DNA of 64,000 bases from NCBI RefSeq assembly GCF_003185895.1, contig NZ_QHLY01000009.1, positions 141,916-205,915 on the forward strand, given 5' to 3'. Positions 54,220 to 62,685 of the stretch are shown one piece after another (the first letter of the stretch is position 1; each line of letters opens with the position of its first letter). The translations under genes were made by a program, and so were the position numbers. Source of the DNA: Cryobacterium arcticum (lineage in GTDB: Bacteria; Actinomycetota; Actinomycetes; Actinomycetales; Microbacteriaceae). A model generated the notes under the pieces. That model saw only the letters and a program-made list of their open reading frames with translations. It was not told where the DNA came from and searched no databases.

Positions 54220-55494
54220 ATGCGGTCCTTCAGGTTGTCCCCATCCAGGGTTGCCCCTGACCAGCTCGGCGCTGACCTGCTCAACGAGTCGCGCCAGCCC
54301 CGCAAACCGATCAGCCGGGCCCAGATCGAACGGGTCGTGTCCCGCGCGGTCGGCGGTGTCGGCCTGATCTTCGCCCTGCAGACCTATCCGGCCATGCTCG
54401 ACCAGCTGGACAGTCTGAGGCCCGGTATCGGGATCGCCCTGACCGTCGCGATTTTCGGCGGGCTCGGCATCGCGATCATCGCCACCCTGGTGAAGCGTTT
54501 CATCATCTTCACCAGCGGGATGTTCGCGGTGCTCTACCTGGTTGCGCTGATCGCCTGGCCCGCACTGCTGAACACGCCGGATGGCGTGCTCGACGGCAAG
54601 CCGTGGCTCTGGTACCTCTGTACCGTCGCCACGTCCTGCGCGGCCGTCTCGTTCCCGTTGTGGTGGGCGATGACCTACACACTGCTGGCGCCGATCACCT
54701 ACGGCATCGTGCGGGTGCTGCCCGCCGGCGGCGGAGCAGACCCGATGCTCGGCGCCCTCGACGCGTTCTACGCCATCCTGCTGGGCCAGGTGGTGCTCAT
54801 CATCATCACCATGCTGCGGCAGGCCACCGCCGCCGTGGACACAGCGCAGACCAACGCCCTGCACACCTACTCCGCCGCGGTGCGCCAGCACGCCACCGAG
54901 GTCGAGCGGGTGCAGGTCGATGCCATCGTGCACGACAGCGTGCTCGCCGCCCTGCTCTCGGCTGCCGCCGCAAGCACTCCGAAAGCGTCGGAACTCGCCG
55001 CCGGCATGGCCAGGGATGCCATCACCCAGCTCAACGAGGCGGGTTCCATTCCGGCCAACGACGAGAACATGGTGCCGTTCGCGACGCTGAAAGACCGCAT
55101 CCGCGCCATGGCCGATCGGTTCGACGAGCCGATCGAGTTCATCGACTGTGAGGCCGAGAATCTCAGTCTTCCGGCGCACGCCAGTGAGGCGCTCTACTCC
55201 GCCAGTGCGCAGGCCATCGTCAACAGCATCCAGCACGCCGGTGCGCCGGGAGAACGTGTCGCCAGAAGCGTTCGGATGAATTCGAATCTGCTCGGTGGCT
55301 GCACCATCGAGATCGCCGACTCCGGCGTCGGGTTCGACCCGTCCGCTGTGCCCAGCGAACGCCTCGGCCTGCGCATTTCCATCCGGGAACGAGTGGCGAC
55401 GGCCGGCGGTGTGGTGCATGTGCAGAGCGGCATCGGCCGGGGCACCTCGATCCTGATCGAGTGGCCTCTGGGTGACGGCGGGAACGACGAATGA
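54220..55494 (+). CDS. Membrane sensor histidine kinase, HisKA_3-like
   Basis: A 424-residue kinase with about five to six helices (residues ~40-205). The helical dimerisation segment holds the likely phospho-acceptor His in IVHDSVLAALLSAAA, the HD form used by NarL-type kinases. The HATPase domain has N-box AIVNSIQHAG, G1 ADSGVGFDPS and a GRGTSI G2 loop. The frame is open from 54151, overlapping the regulator; GGAGG 8 nt before ATG 54220 supports this start. Its stop overlaps the next gene (ATGA). Partner of the LuxR regulator directly upstream; signal unknown. Confidence 0.88.
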   Translation: MRSFRLSPSRVAPDQLGADLLNESRQPRKPISRAQIERVVSRAVGGVGLIFALQTYPAMLDQLDSLRPGIGIALTVAIFGGLGIAIIATLVKRFIIFTSGMFAVLYLVALIAWPALLNTPDGVLDGKPWLWYLCTVATSCAAVSFPLWWAMTYTLLAPITYGIVRVLPAGGGADPMLGALDAFYAILLGQVVLIIITMLRQATAAVDTAQTNALHTYSAAVRQHATEVERVQVDAIVHDSVLAALLSAAAASTPKASELAAGMARDAITQLNEAGSIPANDENMVPFATLKDRIRAMADRFDEPIEFIDCEAENLSLPAHASEALYSASAQAIVNSIQHAGAPGERVARSVRMNSNLLGGCTIEIADSGVGFDPSAVPSERLGLRISIRERVATAGGVVHVQSGIGRGTSILIEWPLGDGGNDE

Positions 55495-56552
55495 TCACCG
55501 TTCCCCGCGGCCTGGTGCTCTCGCTCGCCGCGCTGTTCTCCAGTTATCACGTGATCTTGGCGTTGTACTCCTTGGATGCGCCGACCTCACCGGTGCCGCC
55601 CCTGATCGCAATCGTGCTCTACGCGGTCGCCACGGCGATGAGCCTGTGGCCCACCAGCCCCGCCCGGATGTCGCTGTGGCTGGGTTTCTTCAATGTGGCC
55701 GTGTGTATCGCCGTGCCGTTGCTCGTGGGCAGCCAGCTGGATGGTTCGGTCAGCGACAACGGCTACGCCACCTGGTACGTCGCCGCGGTAGGTACCCTGA
55801 TGACCATCACAGCCACCCGCAGGCGCGCGACCCTGGCCTGGGCGGGGGTCGGCTTCCTCTTCGCCCACACGATCGTCTGGGCGGGCCCAGGCGCTCTCGC
55901 GTCGATGGGTGTGATCGGCAGCATGGTGTGGGTGCTCGTGGCCGTCATGCTGTCCAGGTCGCTGGCCAAGGCCGGCCGGGACGCTCGGCAGTACGGCCTC
56001 GCCGAACGTGAGGCGACCGAGTGGCAGGCTGCGCAGGAGGCGCACCTCTATGAGCGGCAGGTGCGCCTGGCCCAGACCATCCGCCTGGCGGCGCCGATGC
56101 TGCGGCGCATCATCCAGGAGGGCGGCAGCCTGAGCGAGGCGCAGCGCCAGGAATGCCGCTACCTCGAGGGCGCCATCCGGGACGAGATCCGCGGACGCAA
56201 GTTGCTCAACGACGCTGTTCGCCGCGAGGTCATGTCGGCCAGGCGCCGTGGTGCGATCGTGACCCTGCTCGACGAGGGGGGCATCGACGACCTGGATGGT
56301 GCCGACCTCGAGGTCGTGCTCAACACGCTGGCCGATGCGATGGCCGCCACCACGGCCGCGACGATCATCGCCCGCACCGCGGCCGACGGCTCCGGCACCG
56401 CAGTGACCGTTGTGGGCATCAACAGTCCGGACCCGCGGTTGAGCGCGCTCGGCCAGGATTCCCCCGACGAAGAAGTCGACCTGTGGCTGGAGATCCCGCG
56501 CGCCAGTCACGCCCTCGGCGAGACCGTGGGCCGGGCCACGCGCCGGCACTGA
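55491..56552 (+). CDS. Kinase-like membrane protein with degenerate ATPase domain
   Basis: A 353-residue protein coupled to the kinase gene by an ATGA overlap. Five or six helices (1-160) are followed by a coiled segment (AEREATEWQAAQEAHLYERQ, ~170-190) in which the phospho-His is absent (TIRLAAPMLRRIIQEGG), and by a C-terminal region that aligns by pattern with a HATPase N-box (LEVVLNTLADAMAATTAATI) but lacks the Asn, the DxGxG and the GxGxG loops. I infer a pseudokinase or signal-input subunit that works with the kinase and LuxR regulator. No family name is recognised. Confidence 0.8.
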   Translation: MITVPRGLVLSLAALFSSYHVILALYSLDAPTSPVPPLIAIVLYAVATAMSLWPTSPARMSLWLGFFNVAVCIAVPLLVGSQLDGSVSDNGYATWYVAAVGTLMTITATRRRATLAWAGVGFLFAHTIVWAGPGALASMGVIGSMVWVLVAVMLSRSLAKAGRDARQYGLAEREATEWQAAQEAHLYERQVRLAQTIRLAAPMLRRIIQEGGSLSEAQRQECRYLEGAIRDEIRGRKLLNDAVRREVMSARRRGAIVTLLDEGGIDDLDGADLEVVLNTLADAMAATTAATIIARTAADGSGTAVTVVGINSPDPRLSALGQDSPDEEVDLWLEIPRASHALGETVGRATRRH

Positions 56553-56873
56553 GCTGCGTCCGGCCAACCCGCAGGTTCTCGCCCGAACACTGACGAGCTC
56601 CGGAACACGGACGAGCCGTGGCGGGTGTCCGGGAGGGTCTATCCTCAACCGGACATGCGAAAGGGGACCAACCCTGAGGCGGTCCCCTTCCGACATTCCG
56701 TGTCGGGGCGACAACCCGAATGTCGCCCTGACGCGCCCCCAACACATTCGCCTGCTTACCCTAGTCGGCGAATGATTGGTGGTGTTTACCCGAAGGCAAC
56801 ACCCAGCAATAACTATGATGGTGCCCCGGCGTGACACTGGAAAGTCGTCATTTAGGGGGACAGTGGGAACCGG
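56553..56873. other. Intergenic region after the signalling module
   Basis: A 321-bp stretch without a convincing gene, between convergent units. It holds a 9-bp hairpin AAGGGGACC/GGTCCCCTT (56661-56669 and 56681-56689, 11-nt loop, no T-run) and a second inverted repeat GACATTC/GAATGTC (56692-56724). From ~56755 to 56820 the DNA is AT-richer than its surroundings (AATGATTGGTGGTGTTTACC, AATAACTATGATGG). It probably ends the module's transcript and may hide a small promoter on the plus strand, but no ORF with a ribosome site follows. Confidence 0.5.
56661..56689 (+). terminator. Hairpin after the signalling module
   Basis: A 9-bp GC-rich stem (AAGGGGACC with GGTCCCCTT) and an 11-nt loop, 108 bp after the pseudokinase stop. 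No U-tract follows on either strand, so termination is plausible but not certain. Confidence 0.45.
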
Positions 56874-57116
56874 CTAGACGCCGAAGCCGCGCCAGCGTCC
56901 CTCGCCACGGGCCAAGGCGGTGCGCAACGGCCGCTGGCTGTCCTGCCAGGCCGTTTTGGCACCGTGCGGAGTGGCGGCGTGCAGGGTGTCGGATTCGGCG
57001 CGCAGCAGCGCCCTGAGCACCGCCGTCACCGCGGCCGCCTCCTGGTCGGTCACCCCGCTGGTGACGAAGGTTAGGTCGGCCGGGTCGAAGCTGTTCTGGG
57101 TCTCTGGACTGGTCAT
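56874..57116 (-). CDS. accE: Acyl-CoA carboxylase epsilon subunit
   Basis: An 80-residue AccE protein, the small subunit that stabilises actinobacterial acyl-CoA carboxylase complexes. The family mark is VTDQEAAAVTAVLRALL in the middle and a Trp-rich C-terminal part (AWQDSQRPLRTALARGEGRW). Start ATG 57114-57116, 11 bp after the accD stop, so both are co-translated. Short proteins of this kind are easily missed. Confidence 0.9.
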   Translation of the reverse strand: MTSPETQNSFDPADLTFVTSGVTDQEAAAVTAVLRALLRAESDTLHAATPHGAKTAWQDSQRPLRTALARGEGRWRGFGV

Positions 57117-57127
57117 GGCGTGCCGCC

Positions 57128-58735
57128 CTAGAGCGGGATGTTCCCGTGCTTCTTCGCCGGCAGACTGGCCCGCTTGGTGCGCAGCGCCCGCAGCGCCTTC
57201 ACGACCGACACCCGCGTTGCCGCGGGTTCGATGACCCCGTCGAGCTCGCCGCGCTCGGCGGCGAGGAACGGGCTTGCCACGTTGTAGGTGTACTCGTTCG
57301 CCAGTCGGCTGCGCACGGCCGCGACATCCTCGCCGCCGTCCTCGGCCTTCTTGATCTCGGCCCGGTAGAGGATGTTCACGGCGCCCTGGCCGCCCATCAC
57401 GGCGATCTCGGCGGTCGGCCAGGCCAGGTTGATGTCGGCGCCGAGCTGCTTGGAGCCCATCACGATGTACGCGCCGCCGTAGGCCTTGCGCAGGATCACG
57501 GTGATCAGCGGAACGGTGGCCTCGGCGTACGCGTAGAGCAGCTTCGCGCCGCGGCGGATGATGCCGGTCCACTCCTGGTCGGTGCCGGGCAGGAAGCCGG
57601 GCACGTCGACCAGGGTGAGGATCGGGATCGAGAACGCATCGCAGAACCGCACGAACCGGGCGGCCTTCTCGCCGGCCGGGATGTTGAGGGTTCCGGCCAT
57701 CGCGTTGGGCTGGTTGGCGACGATACCGACGCTGCGGCCCTCGATGCGGGCGAAGCCCACGACGATGTTCGGCGCGAACAGCGGCTGGGTCTCGAGGAAG
57801 TCGCCGTGGTCGACGATGTGCTCGATCACGGTCTTCACGTCGTACGGCTGGTTGGGCGAATCCGGGATCAGCGTGTTGAGCTTGAGGTCGGCATCCGTGG
57901 TCTCGAGTTCGACCTCGCTGTCGAAGACGGGCAGCTCGGCAAGGTTGTTGTCTGGCAGGAAGCCCAGCAGGGTGCGCGCGTAGTCGAGCGCGTCGGATTC
58001 GTCGCTGGCCAGGTAGTGCGCCACGCCGGAGACCGAGTTGTGCGTGAGCGCACCGCCGAGCTCCTCCATGCCCACGTCTTCGCCGGTGACGGTCTTGATC
58101 ACGTCGGGGCCGGTGACGAACATCTGGCTGGTCTTGTCGACCATGATCACGAAGTCGGTCAGGGCGGGGGAGTACACCGCGCCGCCGGCCGCGGGGCCGC
58201 AGATGATCGAGATCTGCGGGATGACCCCGGATGCCGCGGTGTTGCGGCGGAAGATCTCGCCGTACTTGCCCAGCGCCACGACACCCTCCTGGATGCGCGC
58301 TCCGCCGGAGTCGAGGATGCCGATGATCGGTACGCCGGTCTTGAGGGCCAGGTCCATCACCTTGATGATCTTCTCGCCGGCGACCTCGCCGAGCGACCCG
58401 CCGAAGATGGTGAAGTCCTGGGAGTACACGGCCACCTGGCGGCCGTGGATGGTGCCGGTGCCGGTGACGACGGAGTCGCCGTACGGGCGCTTCTTCTCCA
58501 TGCCGAACGCCACGGTGCGGTGCCGCACGAACTCGTCGAGTTCCACGAACGAGCCCTCGTCGAGCAGCTCGGCCACCCGCTCCCGGGCGGTCATCTTGCC
58601 CTTGGCGTGCTGCTTCTCAATCGCAGCCTCACCACTGGCCGTGACGGCCTCGTGGTAGCGCAGTTTGAGGTCGGCGAGCTTGCCCGCCGTTGTGTACAGG
58701 TCAGGTCCGGTCGAGTTCTCAGTCACGCCGTTCAC
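57128..58735 (-). CDS. accD: Acyl-CoA carboxylase beta chain (carboxyltransferase)
   Basis: Carboxyltransferase subunit of acetyl/propionyl-CoA carboxylase, 535 residues. Both oxyanion-hole regions are present: [21 protein letters not shown] with [18 protein letters not shown] in the N-terminal half and [54 protein letters not shown] in the C-terminal half (first and last residues given as landmarks only). Start GTG 58733-58735, with an alternative GTG 9 nt further in. Uses the biotin carboxylase/BCCP at 49566-51329 located 6 kb away. Confidence 0.95.
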   Translation of the reverse strand: MNGVTENSTGPDLYTTAGKLADLKLRYHEAVTASGEAAIEKQHAKGKMTARERVAELLDEGSFVELDEFVRHRTVAFGMEKKRPYGDSVVTGTGTIHGRQVAVYSQDFTIFGGSLGEVAGEKIIKVMDLALKTGVPIIGILDSGGARIQEGVVALGKYGEIFRRNTAASGVIPQISIICGPAAGGAVYSPALTDFVIMVDKTSQMFVTGPDVIKTVTGEDVGMEELGGALTHNSVSGVAHYLASDESDALDYARTLLGFLPDNNLAELPVFDSEVELETTDADLKLNTLIPDSPNQPYDVKTVIEHIVDHGDFLETQPLFAPNIVVGFARIEGRSVGIVANQPNAMAGTLNIPAGEKAARFVRFCDAFSIPILTLVDVPGFLPGTDQEWTGIIRRGAKLLYAYAEATVPLITVILRKAYGGAYIVMGSKQLGADINLAWPTAEIAVMGGQGAVNILYRAEIKKAEDGGEDVAAVRSRLANEYTYNVASPFLAAERGELDGVIEPAATRVSVVKALRALRTKRASLPAKKHGNIPL

Positions 58736-58797
58736 TCTACCGGCCCCGCCTCACCGGCCCCCAGAGTCCAACGGCCTCAGCCGGCCGCCCGTAGCTA

Positions 58798-58860
58798 CTG
58801 CAATTCCGCGCTCGGCCGGCCGGAATCCCCGGTCGGCTCCCAAACTGGGCAGAATTGCAG
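58798..58860. repeat. Intergenic palindrome, type E
   Basis: CTGCAATTCCGC (58798-58809) pairs with GCAGAATTGCAG (58849-58860) with one mismatch. Unlike most palindromes in this window it lies in a divergent gap (accD and birA starts), so it cannot be a plain terminator for either; an operator or dispersed repeat are the options. Confidence 0.6.
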
Positions 58861-58900
58861 GAGTTATGAATCCCGGTCGGGGTGAGAAGAGGCGTGAGTG

Positions 58901-59740
58901 ATGGAGTTTCCGAGCAGCCGCGGCATCGGGGCACGGTTTGAGTACCTGGCAGAGGCCGGGTCGACCAACGACGTGTTGGTGACCCGCGCGACCGGTCCGG
59001 ATGCCTCCGGCTGGCCGGACCTGTCGGTGATCGTGACCGACAACCAGACCAGCGGCCGTGGCCGGCTCGGCCGTAGCTGGTCGGCCCCCAGCGGCAAGGC
59101 GTTGGCGATCTCGGTGTTGCTGCGGCCGCGCCTGGCCGACGGTGCCTTGCCGGCCAACCGGTTCGGCTGGATCCCGTTGCTGGCCGGCGCCGCCATGACC
59201 CGGGCCGTGCGCTCTGTCGTTGCCGCGGCGACGCCGCCCACGACGGCGGGGGAGGACGAGGCACCCCGGCACGAGGTCACCCTGAAATGGCCCAACGACG
59301 TGTTGATCGACGGGTACAAGGTCTCCGGCATCCTCACCGAGCTTCTGCCCGACCTGAGCGGGGTGTGCGTCGGTGCCGGTCTCAACCTCGCCCTTGACGA
59401 ACACGACCTGCCCACCCTCACCTCCACCTCGCTGCTGCTGGTGACCGGGGTGGCGCCCGACCCCGATGCCGTCCTCGCCGCTTACCTGACCGAACTGCGC
59501 GACCTCACCGGCGTGTTCCTCGCTGCCGGCGCCGATCCGGTCGCCAGCGGGTTGCACGCCGAGGTCAGCGCGCTCTGCGGCACCCTGGGTGCCCCGGTGA
59601 GGGTGGAACTGCCCGGCGGCCACGACCTGGTCGGCACCGCGGTGGCCCTGGATGCAGACGGCCGACTGATCGTCGAGGACCAGGCGACGGGGGAGCCCAC
59701 CGCCGTCGCCGCGGGCGACGTCACCCACCTGCGGTACTGA
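58901..59740 (+). CDS. birA: Biotin--[acetyl-CoA carboxylase] ligase
   Basis: Attaches biotin to the BCCP lysine, 279 residues. Monofunctional type: there is no N-terminal HTH, so it is not a repressor. AEAGSTNDVL, the adenylate loop SGRGRLGRSW, KWPNDVLIDGYKVSGILTE and the C-terminal SH3-like domain are visible. An Ala/Pro/Glu-rich insert sits at ~108-120. AGAGG supports ATG 58901; GTG 58898 is one codon earlier. Divergent from accD, whose partner BCCP is its substrate. Confidence 0.95.
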   Translation: MEFPSSRGIGARFEYLAEAGSTNDVLVTRATGPDASGWPDLSVIVTDNQTSGRGRLGRSWSAPSGKALAISVLLRPRLADGALPANRFGWIPLLAGAAMTRAVRSVVAAATPPTTAGEDEAPRHEVTLKWPNDVLIDGYKVSGILTELLPDLSGVCVGAGLNLALDEHDLPTLTSTSLLLVTGVAPDPDAVLAAYLTELRDLTGVFLAAGADPVASGLHAEVSALCGTLGAPVRVELPGGHDLVGTAVALDADGRLIVEDQATGEPTAVAAGDVTHLRY

Positions 59741-59778
59741 CCGGCCGACGGCCGACGCAACTGATGTATTAATGGGTT

Positions 59779-60342
59779 ATGACCAACCCAGCGAGCACGA
59801 CACCCGGCCTGCCCCCGCCGGTGCAGGCGCCAGAAGTGGTGCTCGCCCGGCTGCGCTCGCACGCGCGGGCGCTGTTCTGGCCTACCCTGCTCCTCATCGG
59901 CGTCTGTGCCGTCACCGGCTACTACTTCGGCAGCCTGCCGGAGCCCTGGCAGAACACCCTGGTGCTCGTGGCGGCGGCGGTGCTGGTCGTGCTGTTCTGG
60001 CTGCTGCCGCTGGTGTCCTGGCTGACCCGGCGGTACACCCTCACCACCCGGCGCATCATCTTCGTGCACGGCATCTTCGTGCACGTGCGCCAGGAACTGT
60101 TGCACAGCCGAGGGTATGACGTGAGCGTGCGCCGAACCTGGCTGCAGTCGCTGTTCCGCTCCGGCACCGTGCGCATCAACTCCGGCCTCGAGCACCCCCT
60201 CGAACTCAGGGACGTGCCGGACGCGGGCCTGGTGCAGCAGGTGCTCGCCGATCTGTCGGAACAGTCCCAGACCGTGATGGGTGCCAGACGCCAGGAGCAG
60301 TCAGCGCTCGGGAACGAGACCTCGTTCTGGACCGGCCGGTAG
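59779..60342 (+). CDS. PH-domain membrane protein (YdbS-like, bPH2)
   Basis: A 187-residue protein with two hydrophobic helices (ALFWPTLLLIGVCAVTGYYF and TLVLVAAAVLVVLFWLLPLV) followed by a bacterial PH domain: RRYTLTTRRIIFVHGIF, and GTVRINSGLEHPLELRDVPD near the end. Function of the family unsettled. Its 3' end overlaps the convergent GtrA gene by 42 bp. Unremarkable start at ATG 59779. Confidence 0.88.
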   Translation: MTNPASTTPGLPPPVQAPEVVLARLRSHARALFWPTLLLIGVCAVTGYYFGSLPEPWQNTLVLVAAAVLVVLFWLLPLVSWLTRRYTLTTRRIIFVHGIFVHVRQELLHSRGYDVSVRRTWLQSLFRSGTVRINSGLEHPLELRDVPDAGLVQQVLADLSEQSQTVMGARRQEQSALGNETSFWTGR

Positions 60343-60855
60343 CCGTAACGCGGCCGTCGAACCGGTAGCGGGAACCGGGGTCGCCGTCGTGGTGGGGGCC
60401 CGACGGGACGGCGAGAACACCCAGTAGCGATAGAGCGTGAACCTGAAGACCGCGCCGAGCGCCAGCCCGATCACGTTCGAGGAGATGTTGTCGGCGACGA
60501 CGCTGGTGTAGCCGAGCAGGTAGTGGCTCACCCACAGGCAGGCCAGTCCGATGCCCATGCCGACCAGGCTCACCGCGAAGAACTCCAGGCCCTCCCGCAG
60601 CGTCTGCGACTGCCGGTTCTTGGAGAACGTCCAGTAGCGGTTACCCACCCAGTTGGTCAGGATCGCCAGGACTGTGGAGACCACCTTCGCCCAGATCGGG
60701 CCGGAGTCCAGCGCCTCCGGTGAGAAGACCGTGGCCCGCAACAGGTTGAAGACCGTGATGTCGACGGCGAAGCCGACCAGCCCCACCATGCCGAACTTGG
60801 CGAGCTGCGCACCGAATGCGAGCACACGATGCTTCCTGAGCGTCATTCTCGACAT
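60301..60855 (-). CDS. GtrA-family membrane protein
   Basis: Small four-helix membrane protein, 184 residues, of the GtrA/DPMS family that helps move polyprenyl-linked sugars across the membrane. AKFGMVGLVGFAVDITVFNLL, the conserved NWVGNRYWTFSKNRQ after helix 2, and RFTLYRYWVFSPSR after helix 4. The C-terminal ~30 residues (ATPVPATGSTAALRLPAGPE) are unstructured and are the part that overlaps the PH gene. Divergent from purK. Confidence 0.92.
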   Translation of the reverse strand: MSRMTLRKHRVLAFGAQLAKFGMVGLVGFAVDITVFNLLRATVFSPEALDSGPIWAKVVSTVLAILTNWVGNRYWTFSKNRQSQTLREGLEFFAVSLVGMGIGLACLWVSHYLLGYTSVVADNISSNVIGLALGAVFRFTLYRYWVFSPSRRAPTTTATPVPATGSTAALRLPAGPERGLVPER

Positions 60856-60994
60856 GCATCCGTCCGGTCGATAAGTGAAAATAGAACATGGAGCGGGATA
60901 ACGCGCTTCTTTCGCAGTCTACGACGCGGCATTTTTCCCATCCTGAGAGTTCGTAGCCCTCGGGATGAACGCTCGCACAGAAATTGGTGAACAG

Positions 60995-62131
60995 ATGAGC
61001 ACGATCGTTGGCGTGATCGGCGGAGGCCAGTTGGCCCGCATGATGATTCCTGCAGCGGTGAACCTCGGCGTTGATATCCGGGTTCTCGCCGAAGCCGACG
61101 GGATGTCCGCTGAACTCGCCGCGGCTTCGGTGGGGGACTACCGGGATCTGGCGACGGTGCTCGCCTTCGCCGAGACCGTCGATGTGGTCACCTTCGACCA
61201 CGAGCACGTACCCCAGGCCGTGTTGAAGGAACTGGTGGCGCGGGGCGTCGCCGTGCACCCCGGCCCCGACGCCCTGCTCTACGCGCAGGACAAGCTGTTG
61301 ATGCGCAAGCGCCTCGCCGAGCTCGGGCTGCCGGTGCCCGACTGGGCCAGCGTCACCGATGCCGATGAGCTGGCCGTTTTCCTCGCCGACCACGGTGGCC
61401 GCGCCGTCGTGAAGACCGCCCGCGGCGGATACGACGGCAAGGGGGTGCGGGTGGTCTCCCACGCCCACGAGGCCGACGACTGGTTCCTCGCGCTCGCCGA
61501 AGACGGCAACGACGGCGCCCTGCTGGTGGAGGAACTCGTCGACTTCCGCCGCGAACTGGCCCAGGTCGTCGCCCGGCGCCCATCCGGTGAGATCGCGATC
61601 TGGCCGGTCGTGGAGACCGTTCAGCTCGGCGGGGTGTGCGCCGAGGTCATCGCGCCCGCGCCGAAGTCGGCCGGGCGACTCAGCGACCTGGCCGCTGACA
61701 TCGCCGAGCGGGTGGCGAACGGCATCGGCGTGACCGGTGTGCTCGCTGTGGAACTCTTCGAGACCACCGACGGCCGGCTGCTCGTCAATGAGCTGGCCAT
61801 GCGACCGCACAACAGCGGCCACTGGTCGATCGACGGCTCGATCACCAGCCAGTTCGAACAGCACCTCCGCGCCGTGCTCGACCTGCCGCTGGGCGGCACC
61901 GCACTCCGCGAACCGTGGTCGGTGATGGTGAATGTGCTCGGCGGACCGTCGGAGGGCTCAATGGCCGATCGTTACCCGGCGGCCTTCGCCGAGCAGCCGA
62001 CCGTGAAGGTGCACAACTACGGAAAAGACCCCCGTCCGGGCCGGAAAATCGGTCATGTGACGGCATCCGGTGCCGATCTGGACACTGTCACCTACCAGGC
62101 GCGTGCCACTGCGGCGTTTTTTCAGGACTGA
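60995..62131 (+). CDS. purK: N5-carboxyaminoimidazole ribonucleotide synthase
   Basis: ATP-grasp enzyme of purine synthesis making N5-CAIR from AIR, ATP and bicarbonate, 378 residues. [16 protein letters not shown] at the N-terminus, [31 protein letters not shown] and [24 protein letters not shown] are complete. ATG 60995 has GGTGA 4-5 nt upstream and starts where homologues start; ATG 60965 in the same frame would add ten residues and has a poor ribosome site. Followed by purE after 17 bp. Confidence 0.94.
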   Translation: MSTIVGVIGGGQLARMMIPAAVNLGVDIRVLAEADGMSAELAAASVGDYRDLATVLAFAETVDVVTFDHEHVPQAVLKELVARGVAVHPGPDALLYAQDKLLMRKRLAELGLPVPDWASVTDADELAVFLADHGGRAVVKTARGGYDGKGVRVVSHAHEADDWFLALAEDGNDGALLVEELVDFRRELAQVVARRPSGEIAIWPVVETVQLGGVCAEVIAPAPKSAGRLSDLAADIAERVANGIGVTGVLAVELFETTDGRLLVNELAMRPHNSGHWSIDGSITSQFEQHLRAVLDLPLGGTALREPWSVMVNVLGGPSEGSMADRYPAAFAEQPTVKVHNYGKDPRPGRKIGHVTASGADLDTVTYQARATAAFFQD

Positions 62132-62148
62132 AGCCTAAGATCGTCTCC

Positions 62149-62685
62149 GTGCCAGACAACCCCGTGACTCCCGCAGCCGACCCTGTACCCGACCCCACCG
62201 TTCGTGTCGGTGTCGTGATGGGGTCGGACTCCGACTGGAACGTCATGAGCGACGCCGCCGCGCTTCTGACCGACTTCGGCGTCGCCCATGAGGTGCAGGT
62301 CGTGTCGGCGCACCGCACCCCGGAGAAGATGATCCGATACGGCCAGGAGGCACAGGCGCGTGGCCTCAAGGTCATCATCGCCGGAGCCGGCGGCGCCGCC
62401 CACCTGCCCGGCATGCTCGCTGCCGTGACCACCCTGCCCGTGGTCGGTGTTCCCGTGCCGTTGGGCCGGCTCGACGGCCTCGATTCCCTGCTCTCCATTG
62501 TGCAGATGCCGGCCGGCGTGCCTGTCGCCACGGTGTCGATCGGCGGCGCGCGCAACGCGGCCTTGATCGCGGTCAAGATCCTCGCCACCGCCGACGACTC
62601 CCTGCGCCTCCAGCTGGAGCGTTACGCCGCCGACCTCGCCGACCAGGTGGAGCAGAAGAACACGGCCCTGCAAGCGAAGCTATGA
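62149..62685 (+). CDS. purE: N5-carboxyaminoimidazole ribonucleotide mutase (class I)
   Basis: Converts N5-CAIR to CAIR, next step after PurK; 178 residues. [28 protein letters not shown] (catalytic His), [14 protein letters not shown] and [21 protein letters not shown] are present. The N-terminal ~22 residues are Pro-rich and outside the conserved core; GTG 62149 is the most 5' reasonable start and its ribosome site is weak. The stop overlaps the LCP gene by 4 bp. Confidence 0.95.
   Translation: MPDNPVTPAADPVPDPTVRVGVVMGSDSDWNVMSDAAALLTDFGVAHEVQVVSAHRTPEKMIRYGQEAQARGLKVIIAGAGGAAHLPGMLAAVTTLPVVGVPVPLGRLDGLDSLLSIVQMPAGVPVATVSIGGARNAALIAVKILATADDSLRLQLERYAADLADQVEQKNTALQAKL

Noticed and set aside
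56831-57016. 61-residue frame starting at GTG 56831
   Set aside because: It runs into accE on the opposite strand, is Arg-rich without motif, and lacks a ribosome site.
57146-58885. 579-residue open frame antisense to accD
   Set aside because: Composition dominated by Gly, Val, His, Asp and Glu, with no domain; the carboxyltransferase frame on the other strand is unambiguous.
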